A stretch of 64,000 nt of DNA from Candidatus Mediterraneibacter stercoripullorum (GTDB lineage Bacteria; Bacillota; Clostridia; Lachnospirales; Lachnospiraceae), in NCBI GenBank assembly GCA_019115765.1, contig DXCZ01000002.1:20375-84374 (forward strand), given 5' to 3'. Shown piece by piece: positions 10,473-20,430 of this stretch; position 1 is the stretch's first letter; the number at the start of each line of letters is the position of its first letter. The notes beneath the pieces are model-generated. The model did not search any database. It was not told the origin of the DNA and saw nothing but the letters and a program-made list of their open reading frames with translations. The translations under genes were made by a program, and so were the position numbers.

Positions 10473-10631
10473 TTTCAGTCTCCAGGCAGGGGCGCAGTAC
10501 TACTGCGAAGGCCCGTAGTGGAACGCCGGTCCTTGGGCTGCGTCCTTTGCAGCCCTAGTACCGCTGCGTTCCACTCCCGAGCGAAAGCGGGGCCGCCGAA
10601 GCAGCACTGCGCCCCCGCCGGATGCCTGAAA
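10473..10631. repeat. Large imperfect palindromic element
   Basis: Outer arms TTTCAGtctCCAGGCAGGGGCGCAGTACTACTGC / GCAGCACTGCGCCCCCGCCGGATGCCTGAAA; exact inner arms GTGGAACGC/GCGTTCCAC and GGGCTGC/GCAGCCC. Confidence 0.7.
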
Positions 10632-10637
10632 TACATC

Positions 10638-13268
10638 TTAGTTCATCTTCAGCTCATCAATGATATTCTGCTTCTGTATGATCCCCATCGTATAGATCAT
10701 AGTCAGTCCCACTACAACAAACACGCACACCACAGCGATCCCGATATATTCCCACGGCACGATATAGTTCGTATCCACTCCTCCGGCCAGCACCCTGTAG
10801 ATCATGAAGCTCACCAGAAGGGACAGGATCACCCCGTACAGGATGGAACGCAGCCCGTATATCAGGCATTCGTAGCACATCATCCTCCGGAATCCGCCTT
10901 TCTGCATTCCGACAGAGCGGAGCATGGCGAACTCTTTTCTCCTGAGCATCAGATTTGTAGAAATGGTGTTAAACACATTTGCCACTGCGATCAGGGAGAT
11001 CAGGATGATAAATCCGTAAGACAGTACACCGATTGCAGTCATGATCTGACGGTCCTGTTCGTAATCCTGTGCATTATCATACACAATTCCAGCGATGCCG
11101 GCCTGCTCCACATCCTGAGACAATTCACGGTATACCGAGGCATGATCCGTACACTGAATTCCGATATACCAGTTTCTCCCCAGCAGATCTTTCTGGCTGC
11201 CAAGATACTTTTCATAACCACTCTCACTGGTCAGCATCAGGACCGAGTATCCGGAATTACCATCCACTCCCGCAGGCAGACTGTCATAACTGCCCAGCAG
11301 CTGCGCTCTTCCCAGTGGATATACCGTCTCTCCGTCCTCGCTGTACTCAGTATACTGCATCTCTGCCTCTCCTTTCTGTGCAGGATCTGCAAATACAGAC
11401 ACCCGCTCATACCGCTGGGTATCTGCATTGTAAACCCTCAGCGACGATGGATACAAGAGCGGGAGGCCATCTGTATTTCCGGCATTTTCTGCTCCCTCCA
11501 GAGTCTCGAACAGTTCATCAGGCAGAATCATCAGCCATGCCCCCACTATATCGCTTCCACGTTCCTCATTTCCATTCCATCCATATCCATGCTGCATAAA
11601 TCTTTCATCTACTATTCCTTCGTCAACCGCTATCTCCACCCCATTAAAAGACACGCTGTACTCCTGTGCCAGAGTCACATCCTCATACTGCTCCGCCAGC
11701 CTCCTCACCTGTCCTCTGACATTCCCGGCGTCCGTCTCTCCGGCGCCTTCCAGCTCTCCGTCAGACATCTGCCAGATTACCTGTACATCAGGCATCTCCA
11801 GTACGAAGCTCCCTGTGTCCACCAGATATTTTCCAAAGGATGAGACAGACACAAACAGGACGATGCTCATAGTCAGGGAAGCCACCGTACTTCTGTATTT
11901 CTTCCGATCTCTCCTGTAGTTTTTCTGAGCCAGCATACCCTCCAGACCAAAGATTCTGTAGAACAGCTTTGATGTCTTCACTTCTTTTCCTTTTATCCGG
12001 ATATCCTGGGCCGAACGTATCGCCTCGATAGGAGAGATCTTCCGCACTCTCCGGCAAGGGATCCACGCCGAGATCATCACTGTGGCAAATGCTACTGCAA
12101 CCGCCGCAAGTACGGAAATCCAGGAAATCCGAAGGGGGATATCCATCTCCGTCCCTCCAAACATCCAGTTTGCCAGTCCAGCCCCGATGAAATGAAGAGT
12201 AATCCCGATCCCGACAATCCCTGCAATGCATCCGACCGGGATTCCGACGCAGCTGACGATCAACGCCTCGCACCGCAGAGAACAGCTCAGCTGCCGCTTC
12301 GTAGCTCCCACGGAGGCCAGAAGTCCGAACTGCACTGTCCGTTCTCTCAGAGAAATAGCAAATGCATTGTAGATCAGCGAAATAGATCCTGCCATGATAA
12401 TACTGATCACTATAGCGCACAGCCCTGTCAGGATTCCCGGCAGATTATCATTGTCCGCCACCCCGTACCAGCGGAGCAGAGCTTTATTGGTAGACGTATA
12501 ATCACATACAATGGTTCCAATGTAATCATAGATGTCAGCCGGATCCTGTGTCCGGATATACACATCATGATATTCGGACAGGCTGCCCGAAGCAGACGGC
12601 CCGGCGATCAGTTCATAATTTGTAGTTCCATAGTGCATATTAGGAGTCATACTGTAGATACCCACTACAGTAAAAGACATATGCCTTGTATTTTCCAGAT
12701 GTTCCGGCTCTACGCCCTGCTCCCGGGCATATGTCTCTCCCATATATCCTTCATATGCAGTCAGCCGCTGGCCTTCCCATATCCGGTCTCCTACTTCCAG
12801 CTCCAGCACATCTCCCACCTGGGTAATCTGTCCTTCCTTCTCGTTGGCCTGTATATAAGGCGATATGATCACCTCGTGCTCATTCTCCGGGAGTCTCCCC
12901 TCCAGCAGCTGGATCGGAAACACATCAAACAGCTCTTCGGAAAAGCTCTGGACATACAGATATGGAATCTCTTCACTTGTCAGATTCTCATACTCTGCAT
13001 AGCCCAGGATATCCGACGCCGCTGCCATTTCCACCTGACTGTCGCTTCTGATCTCTTCCAGCTGCTCATCGCTGACATACTCCGCCGCTCCGTACCAGTT
13101 CCCATCGCGGGTCATGCTGTAATCTCTCAGGAAGTTCAACACACTCTGGCCAAATGTAGTAACCGCCGTGATCATGGCCGTAGACAGGATCACCCCGATG
13201 ATAGTCACTGCCGTGCGCATCCGGCTCTGCCTCATGGTGCGCATCGTAATCTTTGAAAATATGCTCAT
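10638..13268 (-). CDS. FtsX-like ABC transporter permease
   Basis: 876 aa, FtsX-type repeats (VQFGLLASVGATKRQL; RRKEFAMLRSVGMQKGGF), large extracellular domain; operon with ATPase. Confidence 0.9.
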   Translation of the reverse strand: MSIFSKITMRTMRQSRMRTAVTIIGVILSTAMITAVTTFGQSVLNFLRDYSMTRDGNWYGAAEYVSDEQLEEIRSDSQVEMAAASDILGYAEYENLTSEEIPYLYVQSFSEELFDVFPIQLLEGRLPENEHEVIISPYIQANEKEGQITQVGDVLELEVGDRIWEGQRLTAYEGYMGETYAREQGVEPEHLENTRHMSFTVVGIYSMTPNMHYGTTNYELIAGPSASGSLSEYHDVYIRTQDPADIYDYIGTIVCDYTSTNKALLRWYGVADNDNLPGILTGLCAIVISIIMAGSISLIYNAFAISLRERTVQFGLLASVGATKRQLSCSLRCEALIVSCVGIPVGCIAGIVGIGITLHFIGAGLANWMFGGTEMDIPLRISWISVLAAVAVAFATVMISAWIPCRRVRKISPIEAIRSAQDIRIKGKEVKTSKLFYRIFGLEGMLAQKNYRRDRKKYRSTVASLTMSIVLFVSVSSFGKYLVDTGSFVLEMPDVQVIWQMSDGELEGAGETDAGNVRGQVRRLAEQYEDVTLAQEYSVSFNGVEIAVDEGIVDERFMQHGYGWNGNEERGSDIVGAWLMILPDELFETLEGAENAGNTDGLPLLYPSSLRVYNADTQRYERVSVFADPAQKGEAEMQYTEYSEDGETVYPLGRAQLLGSYDSLPAGVDGNSGYSVLMLTSESGYEKYLGSQKDLLGRNWYIGIQCTDHASVYRELSQDVEQAGIAGIVYDNAQDYEQDRQIMTAIGVLSYGFIILISLIAVANVFNTISTNLMLRRKEFAMLRSVGMQKGGFRRMMCYECLIYGLRSILYGVILSLLVSFMIYRVLAGGVDTNYIVPWEYIGIAVVCVFVVVGLTMIYTMGIIQKQNIIDELKMN

Positions 13269-13948
13269 CGCCGGATCACCTCGTCTTTCACGATCCGTCC
13301 GTCTTCCAGGGACAGGATCCGGTCCGCCTGCAGGGCGATATTCTCGTCATGGGTGATGACCAGCATGGTCTGATTATATTTTTCATTGGAATAACGGAGC
13401 AGCTGCATGATCTCCTGACTGTTCTTCGAATCCAGATTTCCCGTCGGTTCGTCTGCCAGCACGATGGCCGGGGCGTTCATGAGCGCCCTGCCGATGGAAA
13501 CTCTCTGCTGCTGTCCGCCGGAGAGCTGGTTGGGCAGATGTCTCTCTCTCCGCTTCAGCTTCAGCACGGAGAGCAACTCCTCCAGCCGCTCCTCATTTAC
13601 ATCTCTGCCATCCATCAGAACAGGCAGTGTAATATTCTCCCGAACATTGAGCACCGGGATCAGGTTGTAGAACTGATAGATCAGTCCCACCTGCCTGCGC
13701 CGGAACACCGCCAGGGCGTCCTCATTCTGGGCATACACATCTGTTCCGTTTACATACACCTTTCCCGATGTAGGTCTGTCCACTCCTCCGATCAGATGGA
13801 GCAGGGTAGACTTGCCGGATCCGGATGATCCGATGATCGCGGTAAATTCACCCTTTCTCACCGAGAATGATACATGGTCCAGCGCATGGACCTCATTTGC
13901 TCCCTTTCCATAAACCTTTGTAAGATCTTCAACTCTTAATATTTCCAT
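13265..13948 (-). CDS. ABC transporter ATP-binding protein (MacB/LolD type)
   Basis: VRKGEFTAIIGSSGSGKSTLLHLIGG, LSGGQQQRVSIGRALMNAPAIVLADEPTGNLDS. Confidence 0.95.
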   Translation of the reverse strand: MEILRVEDLTKVYGKGANEVHALDHVSFSVRKGEFTAIIGSSGSGKSTLLHLIGGVDRPTSGKVYVNGTDVYAQNEDALAVFRRRQVGLIYQFYNLIPVLNVRENITLPVLMDGRDVNEERLEELLSVLKLKRRERHLPNQLSGGQQQRVSIGRALMNAPAIVLADEPTGNLDSKNSQEIMQLLRYSNEKYNQTMLVITHDENIALQADRILSLEDGRIVKDEVIRR

Positions 13949-14056
13949 AAATACCTCCTGACGGGCGGTACCGTCCGCCCCCTCTGCTGTTACAGTCTTA
14001 TCTTACCAAAGGTCCATGACACCCCGGTGACTCTAAAATGACAGTTCTGTCACTTT

Positions 14057-14983
14057 TCATATCGTCTGCTTATAAAACCGGATCCGGAACCTGCTGCCGC
14101 CTTGCCGCCGGTTTTCCGCCCGTATCACTCCGTTCTGGCGGCTCATGATGGACTGGGCGAGAGCCAGGCCGATGCCGAAACTGCTGCTCCCTGCGTTCTT
14201 TCCTTTATAGAACCGCTCAAAGAGATGGGGCAGATCCTCCGGAGCGATTCCAGGGCCGCTGTCACAGACTGAGATCTCTGTATAGAGAGGATTATCCTCG
14301 CAGGAGATCTCCAGCGCTTCCCCATCAGGCGTATATTCCAGACTGTTCTTCACCACATTGCGGACTGCCTCCAGAGTCCATGCCTCATCCGCGGTAAATG
14401 TCATCCCTTCCGCTCCTTCGATCCGGCACCGCTGATCCCGCAGATCCATCTGGATCTCAAAGGGCTCCATCACCTTCTTCAGGAATCCTTCCATAGATAT
14501 GTCTGTGGGCTCCAGGCGGATCGCTCCGGCGTCCAGCTTGGACATTTTCAGAAGGGCAGTGATCAGCCACTCGATCCGCTCCAGCATCCGGTTCATTTCT
14601 CTCAGGATCCGCTTTCGCTGCTCCGGGTCGTCTCCTTCCCGCATCATCCTGGCTGTCATCAGGTTCAGTGTTGTCAGCGGCGTCCGGATCTGATGGGAGA
14701 TATCTGCCAGAGAGTCCGCCAGAGCCTCCTTATCCCCGGCAAGAGTCTCCGACTGCTCACGAAGGCGCACGGTCATCTTGTAGATCTCGTCCCGGAGAAT
14801 AGATATCTCCCCTTCCTCATAACTGCCCAGCACCAGCTCCCCGCTGCCGTGCAGGATCCGGTCAATCTCGCCGCTGAGCCGCCGGAGGGATTTTTTATAT
14901 TTTTTCAGCTTATACACATAGAGCCCGCCGAAGAGCAGTGCTGCTGCAGCGGCGGGCAGTAAACAGATCAATTCATTCACCAA
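14057..14983 (-). CDS. Sensor histidine kinase
   Basis: DISHQIRTPLTTLNLM, NSLEYTPDG, DSGPGIAPEDLPHLFERFYKG, FGIGLALAQSI. Confidence 0.92.
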   Translation of the reverse strand: MVNELICLLPAAAAALLFGGLYVYKLKKYKKSLRRLSGEIDRILHGSGELVLGSYEEGEISILRDEIYKMTVRLREQSETLAGDKEALADSLADISHQIRTPLTTLNLMTARMMREGDDPEQRKRILREMNRMLERIEWLITALLKMSKLDAGAIRLEPTDISMEGFLKKVMEPFEIQMDLRDQRCRIEGAEGMTFTADEAWTLEAVRNVVKNSLEYTPDGEALEISCEDNPLYTEISVCDSGPGIAPEDLPHLFERFYKGKNAGSSSFGIGLALAQSIMSRQNGVIRAENRRQGGSRFRIRFYKQTI

Positions 14984-15653
14984 GCCTGTAGCCCATCCCT
15001 CTCACCGTGAGTATGATCTCCGGATTCTGAGGGTCTTTCTCTATTTTTTCTCTTAGGCGCTTAATATACACAGTCAGAGTGTTATCATTGACAAAATCTC
15101 CCGCCGCGTCCCATATCTCATCCAGGAGCATTGACCGGGTCAGGATCATGCCTCTGTGGTTTATAAACGCCAGAAGAAGACGGTACTCCAGAGCGGAAAG
15201 GAAGATTTCCTTCCCCTCTCTCGACACCGTCCCCTTCTCCGTATCAATCCGGATATCCCTGACGCTGACCACGGACTGGGTCCGCCCGGCCCGTCTGAGT
15301 ACCGAGCGCATCCGGGATACCAGTTCCCGGGGCCGGAAGGGCTTGCTGATATAATCGTCCGCTCCCATATCCAGCCCGGTAACTACACTGAACTCATCAT
15401 CCAGGGCGGTCAGGAATATAACCGGCATATCATACTTTGCCTTCACCGCCGTACACACGCTGTAGCCGTTCCCCTGCTTCAGCGTCACATCCAGCAGTAT
15501 CATGTCGAACCGTTCCCGGTCCAGCAGCTCCATAGTCTCCTTCTGCGTCGGTACTGAGGTGACGGAGTATTCCTCCGTCCGCAGGAATTCCGTAAGGTTT
15601 TCCACAATTTCCGGGTCATCCTCCACAAGGAGGACCTTAGCTGTATCATTCAT
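14973..15653 (-). CDS. OmpR-family response regulator
   Basis: KVLLVEDDPEIVENL, DMILLDVTL, KPFRPRELVSRM, winged helix; start at MNDTAKV (15653). Confidence 0.92.
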   Translation of the reverse strand: MNDTAKVLLVEDDPEIVENLTEFLRTEEYSVTSVPTQKETMELLDRERFDMILLDVTLKQGNGYSVCTAVKAKYDMPVIFLTALDDEFSVVTGLDMGADDYISKPFRPRELVSRMRSVLRRAGRTQSVVSVRDIRIDTEKGTVSREGKEIFLSALEYRLLLAFINHRGMILTRSMLLDEIWDAAGDFVNDNTLTVYIKRLREKIEKDPQNPEIILTVRGMGYRLGE

Positions 15654-15672
15654 GGTCTGTATTTCTCCCTTA

Positions 15673-16404
15673 TCAGTCTCTTTCCTCGCTCCACTCCAGG
15701 ATCGTTCCGGAATTTGCATCGATCTCGAACTCATATTCCCTGCTGTTATAATGAATCTCACCTTCATATTTATATCTCCCGTCGTCCCGGTCCAGCTCGA
15801 TCTTTATATCCTGCTCTGTCGCTCCGGAAACTCTGTCGAGGGCAATGCCGATTGCTTCATCTATGCTGACAGCCACATCGGAATTGCCCGAGCTGTTATT
15901 ACTGGTCTGACTATTCCCCTGACTGCCGCCGGAGGAAGCTGTATTGCCGGAATTTCCGGAGTTTCCGGAGTTCTGTGTCTGGCTGTTATCCTGTGTCTGC
16001 CCGTCTGATGTCGAGGAGGAACTATTACCGTTTTCCGGACTGCTGCTATTATTCTGCGAACCATCGTCCGGGACAAGGGCACTTCCCAGTCCGGAGCTGT
16101 CACCTTCCGCCGTATCATCCGAAGCCGTATCCACATCCGAACTGAGGATTCGTCCATCTGATGCCTGAATCTCATAGTCATACTCCCTGCTTCCTGCATT
16201 GAACTGGATATCATAAGTTTTTCTTCCGTCATCCTGGTCCTCAGCCACACTCAGCCGTGTCGTATCCTCTTCATTCACCCCTGCATCATTTAACGCGGTT
16301 TCCAGCGCTGCATCTCTGCCGATATCTGCACTGCTCCCGCAGCCGGTAACCGCACCCAGAGCGAAAATTACAACTGCTGCAGCAAATAATGTCTTCTTTC
16401 TCAT
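15673..16404 (-). CDS. Lipoprotein with two PepSY domains
   Basis: Lipobox LGAVTGCGSS; two PepSY-like repeats separated by an S/N/G/Q-rich linker. Confidence 0.85.
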   Translation of the reverse strand: MRKKTLFAAAVVIFALGAVTGCGSSADIGRDAALETALNDAGVNEEDTTRLSVAEDQDDGRKTYDIQFNAGSREYDYEIQASDGRILSSDVDTASDDTAEGDSSGLGSALVPDDGSQNNSSSPENGNSSSSTSDGQTQDNSQTQNSGNSGNSGNTASSGGSQGNSQTSNNSSGNSDVAVSIDEAIGIALDRVSGATEQDIKIELDRDDGRYKYEGEIHYNSREYEFEIDANSGTILEWSEERD

Positions 16405-16548
16405 TTGAATATCTCCCTTCCTGTATATATATCATCAACTTTTTTTCTGTTGATATCACTATACAGCAGAAAGATTAAAAAAACATTAGAAATTTACATT
16501 TCTCCGCATGAATTCCGTCAAGTTCTTCGGCAGTCTATATTCTAAGTC

Positions 16549-18357
16549 TTATGCCTGCAGAGATCTCATCCGGTAAAATACACCTTTTCGAGCCATCAGT
16601 TCATCCCATGTTCCATATTCCAGCAGTCCGCCCTCTCCGATCACCGCAATCTTGTCTGCGTCCCGGATCGTGGACAGCCGATGTGCTACGATCAAGGTTG
16701 TCCGGCCTTTGATCAGCCTGCGGACCGAATCCTGTATCTTCTTCTCCGAGACACTATCCAGAGCAGATGTAGCCTCATCCAGGATCAGGACCTTGGGATC
16801 CCTCGCAAATGCTCTTGCAATAGATATCCGCTGTTTCTGACCGCCGGACAGATTTTCCCCATGTTCGGTCAATACAGTGTCAATTCCCTGTGGCAGCTTT
16901 TCCACCATATCCTCCAGATTGGCTGCCCGTATCACCTTCTTCAGCTTCTCTTCCGGGAAATCCTCCAGACCGTATGTAATATTCTCACGGACTGTTCCTG
17001 TAAAAAGCACGGACTGCTGCGGCACTACAGCAATGTGCCTGCGATAACTCTGCAGGTTAATCTCTTCAATGTCGCATCCATCGATCAGGACCTGGCCGGA
17101 ATCAGGTTTCAGAAAACCAATGGCAAGATTGATGATCGTTGTCTTACCAGATCCGGAAGCTCCGACAAAGGCAACTGTCTCACCTTCATGTATCGTCAGG
17201 TTCAGATCGTTCAGTACGCACCGCTCATTCTTCGGATAGGAAAAGCTCAGATGCCTGAAGCTGATCTCTCCCCGGACATTATCTATTTTTTTCTTGTTCT
17301 CCGTATACTCCACATCATTGGCACAAATAATATCTCCTACTGAATCAATGGACTCCAGTCCCTTTGAAATAATAGGGAGAAGCGCGATAAGATTGGATAT
17401 CTGCGCTACGATAGAGGTAAAGTATGACTGGTATAAAGTGATATCACCGATCCCGATCACTTTTCGATAAGCCATCCATGTGGTAAACGCCAGACAAAGC
17501 ACCTGAAACACCTGAAATGCCACCCAGCTGATAGAGGAAAAATATGTCTGCACCATATCCAGCTTCAATCCCTTACGGGCAATCTGGTCCAGCTGGTTTC
17601 CCATCTTTCTTGTCTCCTGCTTTTCCAGAGCATGCGCTCTTGCCACAGGCACCATCTCTACCATCTCCATAACCTTGGCAGAGGTTTCTTCCATTTCCCG
17701 CCGGAAGCTGCGGTTGTAGTCCTTGATTTTGCCTTTGAAGACTACTACCAGAAATATCGCAACAGGCATGGTCAAAATATAAAAGAGAAAGATTACATGG
17801 CTTCGCGTCAGAACTACCCCAAAGGAGACAACAATATTTAGCATCGTTGTCAGCACTGTCAGAAAAATCTGTGAGGACAGTGTCTGGATCTGCTCCACAT
17901 CACGCATAATCTTTGACTGTAATCTGCCTGACTGCGTCTCTTTATGAAAGGAGATGGAGAGCATCTGAAGCTTTACTACCAAAGCCTCTCGCAGGCGCCG
18001 CTCTACATCACGCACGCTTTTCGCATACAGCCATGTATGAATATAATTGGTAGGTATATTCTGTAACAGGAACAGAATCATCAGAGCCGTATTGACCGCG
18101 ATCGTCCTTGCCAGATGCGGATCATTCCCGGTCACGGCGTTGATCAGATTTGCAGTCACTACCGGAATCACCCAGGTCGGTGAATGCTTGATCACAAAAA
18201 AGAATACCGAACCTGCCAGAGCCGGATAATGCCCCCGGTAAAGCAGCAGCAGTGTCTTCAGATTATGATCATGGCTGCCGTTAAAAATCCTTGTAATCTC
18301 TTTCTCACGGTCCAGGCTTTCTTCATAGTTAAATGGATCACCATATTTTCTTTTCAT
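16549..18357 (-). CDS. ABC transporter, fused permease/ATPase
   Basis: 602 aa; six-TM domain, VGASGSGKTTIINLAIG, LSGGQKQRISIARAFARDPKVLILDEATSALD. Confidence 0.95.
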   Translation of the reverse strand: MKRKYGDPFNYEESLDREKEITRIFNGSHDHNLKTLLLLYRGHYPALAGSVFFFVIKHSPTWVIPVVTANLINAVTGNDPHLARTIAVNTALMILFLLQNIPTNYIHTWLYAKSVRDVERRLREALVVKLQMLSISFHKETQSGRLQSKIMRDVEQIQTLSSQIFLTVLTTMLNIVVSFGVVLTRSHVIFLFYILTMPVAIFLVVVFKGKIKDYNRSFRREMEETSAKVMEMVEMVPVARAHALEKQETRKMGNQLDQIARKGLKLDMVQTYFSSISWVAFQVFQVLCLAFTTWMAYRKVIGIGDITLYQSYFTSIVAQISNLIALLPIISKGLESIDSVGDIICANDVEYTENKKKIDNVRGEISFRHLSFSYPKNERCVLNDLNLTIHEGETVAFVGASGSGKTTIINLAIGFLKPDSGQVLIDGCDIEEINLQSYRRHIAVVPQQSVLFTGTVRENITYGLEDFPEEKLKKVIRAANLEDMVEKLPQGIDTVLTEHGENLSGGQKQRISIARAFARDPKVLILDEATSALDSVSEKKIQDSVRRLIKGRTTLIVAHRLSTIRDADKIAVIGEGGLLEYGTWDELMARKGVFYRMRSLQA

Positions 18358-19267
18358 AATAATGACGGATCACCTCCTGAGCCGGTTTGTTCATGAACCA
18401 GTATCCGCTGTCTCTGACCGCTTTCCTCTCAGGTATGACATTTGCCGGCCAGTCCCAGAGACCGAACCCCTGGATCCAGCTCCGTTTCTCACACGCAGAG
18501 AACATCTCCTCATACCATTTCTCTTGTTCTTCCAGATCCAGCTCGCCTCGCAGAGACCAGTCATTGGGTACGCCGGCCGATCCTTTTCTGGCCATACACC
18601 CCGTCTCCGCAAACAAAAACGGCTTGTCAAATTTTTTCACCACCGCTTCAATCCTGTCCAGTTCCTTCTCCCAGCCTCCTGCCGGATAATAACCGCTGGA
18701 TGTGATCATATCCAGACAGTCCCACCATTTCACATTATGCTCCTGATATTTATCCGTATTATAGGTAACTGGTCCGCCATAAACTTTCCGTATGGCTGCT
18801 ATGACCTGTCTCCACTCCTTCTCCCGGTGTTCCGACATGACCATCTCGCATCCGGCAATGAAGAGATCACACCCTTCCTCCTGCGCGATCCGCGCATAAT
18901 GACTCTGAAAATCCGTATAAGACTCAAACCAGTTTCCCCACTTTGGCTCACAGACCACATCCTGCTCAAAAAAACTGACATAGGCTCTCCAGACGCCGTT
19001 TCTGCAATTGACCGTAGGTTTGATTCCCACTGTCATATTTTTAGTCTTAGCATAGCGGATCATGCCAATAAGTTCTTCGTCGGAGCAGGTACCCTCCGAA
19101 GTATAACAAATCTCTTCCGAATGAGCGGTATCCTGCAGTCCGTTTGGGGAAAATATGACAAAATCAGCCTTTGTCTTCTCAGTCATATAGTCCAGACTTT
19201 CCCTTGCCTCTGCACTGTTCAGCACTCCCCTTCGGCAAAACGGGGCAAAATTTACTCCTCTGTACAT
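18338..19267 (-). CDS. Glycoside hydrolase-like TIM-barrel protein (GH113-like)
   Basis: YRGVNFAPFC.., KNMTVGIKPTVN, ESYTDFQSHYARIAQEEGCDLFIAGCEM, FLFAETGCMARKGS, GLWDWP; start MYRGVNFAP. Confidence 0.6.
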   Translation of the reverse strand: MYRGVNFAPFCRRGVLNSAEARESLDYMTEKTKADFVIFSPNGLQDTAHSEEICYTSEGTCSDEELIGMIRYAKTKNMTVGIKPTVNCRNGVWRAYVSFFEQDVVCEPKWGNWFESYTDFQSHYARIAQEEGCDLFIAGCEMVMSEHREKEWRQVIAAIRKVYGGPVTYNTDKYQEHNVKWWDCLDMITSSGYYPAGGWEKELDRIEAVVKKFDKPFLFAETGCMARKGSAGVPNDWSLRGELDLEEQEKWYEEMFSACEKRSWIQGFGLWDWPANVIPERKAVRDSGYWFMNKPAQEVIRHYYEKKIW

Positions 19268-19489
19268 AAGATTCTCCTCCGTAAATGATGTTTTCACAGA
19301 AATTCATGCAATAGCAGTCCTCACTGAAATAGCTCGCTAAGTATAGCACAGAGGATACAGACGTGATATAATAAACAGACAAAAAAATTGTATAAATCTA
19401 TTTCCATGGCGGTGCGATTCTCCACACCGCAGAAAAGTGACATGTTTTGGCGCACTATTATCTACACAATTTGGGAGTACTGGACCGAT

Positions 19490-20362
19490 ATGAAACCTTA
19501 TTTTGAATATTCAGACACTTTAAATTCCCCTTACGAAGCCTTCATGTTTGAGGCGGAAGCAAGCGGAATCTTCCCCATAAAGCCCCACTGGCATTATTTT
19601 ATGGAGATTATCTACGTGACCGAGGGACAGGCATACGCAGAGGCAGGAAAGGAACACTGTGTACTGGAACCGGGAGACCTGATGGTATTCTACTCTCAGG
19701 TTCCTCACAGCATTTGTCTCTCGGGACGCTTCCCGCTTCACTACTATGTCTTAAAATTCGATCCCATGCATCTGAACATCCCCTCCAGCAGTCTGCCCGG
19801 GATGTCAGAAATACTTAGGATGGTAGAATCAACCCCTGGCATGAAGTGTTTCTTCAGAAAAAAGGAGCTGGAACACATTCCCATGAGAGAACTGTTTGAC
19901 CGATTGGTAGATGTGGTAACTCACAAACAATTCGGATACGACATACAGGCTCATTCTCTGTACTGTATGATCCTGACTGAACTGTTGTCCCTATGGTACA
20001 AAAAAGGATTCCGAATACGTGAGAAATGCACCGAGAACTCTGACCAGCGCGCGCTTGTATCTGCCGCAGAATATATCAACTGCCATTATCCGGAAGAGCT
20101 TCGTGTAGAGCAGATCGCCGCCCGGGCAGGTATGAGCTATTCCAGCTTTGCGGCAAAATTCCGCAGATATTACGGGATGTCCTGTGGTACATATATCCGA
20201 AAAGTCCGGGTAAGCCACGCAGAGGAACTCCTTCTCCAGACCGACTATGATCTATCCTATATCAGTCAAGAGACCGGATTCTGCGACTGCAGCCACCTGA
20301 TCCGGGCCTTCCGCGAAGAGAAAGGGACAACACCCAGGCAGTTCCGGAAAAGTTCTTCATAA
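19490..20362 (+). CDS. AraC family transcriptional regulator with cupin domain
   Basis: Cupin HWHYFMEIIYVTEGQA; C-terminal double HTH ISQETGFCDCSHLIRAFREEKGTTPRQFRK; likely start MKPYFEY. Confidence 0.9.
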   Translation: MKPYFEYSDTLNSPYEAFMFEAEASGIFPIKPHWHYFMEIIYVTEGQAYAEAGKEHCVLEPGDLMVFYSQVPHSICLSGRFPLHYYVLKFDPMHLNIPSSSLPGMSEILRMVESTPGMKCFFRKKELEHIPMRELFDRLVDVVTHKQFGYDIQAHSLYCMILTELLSLWYKKGFRIREKCTENSDQRALVSAAEYINCHYPEELRVEQIAARAGMSYSSFAAKFRRYYGMSCGTYIRKVRVSHAEELLLQTDYDLSYISQETGFCDCSHLIRAFREEKGTTPRQFRKSSS

Positions 20363-20430
20363 CGCCTGAGATACCGGATCAGCTGTTCCCGGCTCTCCGG
20401 CTCATCTTCCACGATCGCTATCCTGATCAT
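20362..20430 (-). pseudogene. N-terminal stub of a LytTR-type response regulator
   Basis: MIRIAIVEDEPESREQLIRYLRRYEE receiver start, then runs antisense into the 3' end of the AraC gene. Confidence 0.6.

Noticed and set aside
10422-11843. 473-aa plus-strand ORF
   Set aside because: Antisense to the FtsX-type permease; His/Pro/Ser-rich translation typical of an open complementary frame.
12192-13256. 354-aa plus-strand ORF
   Set aside because: Antisense to the same permease; no recognisable domain.
16505-16540. GAATTCCGTCAAGTTCTTCGGC resembling the 16S rRNA 900-region primer site
   Set aside because: Short chance similarity in a coding/intergenic boundary; no surrounding rRNA sequence.
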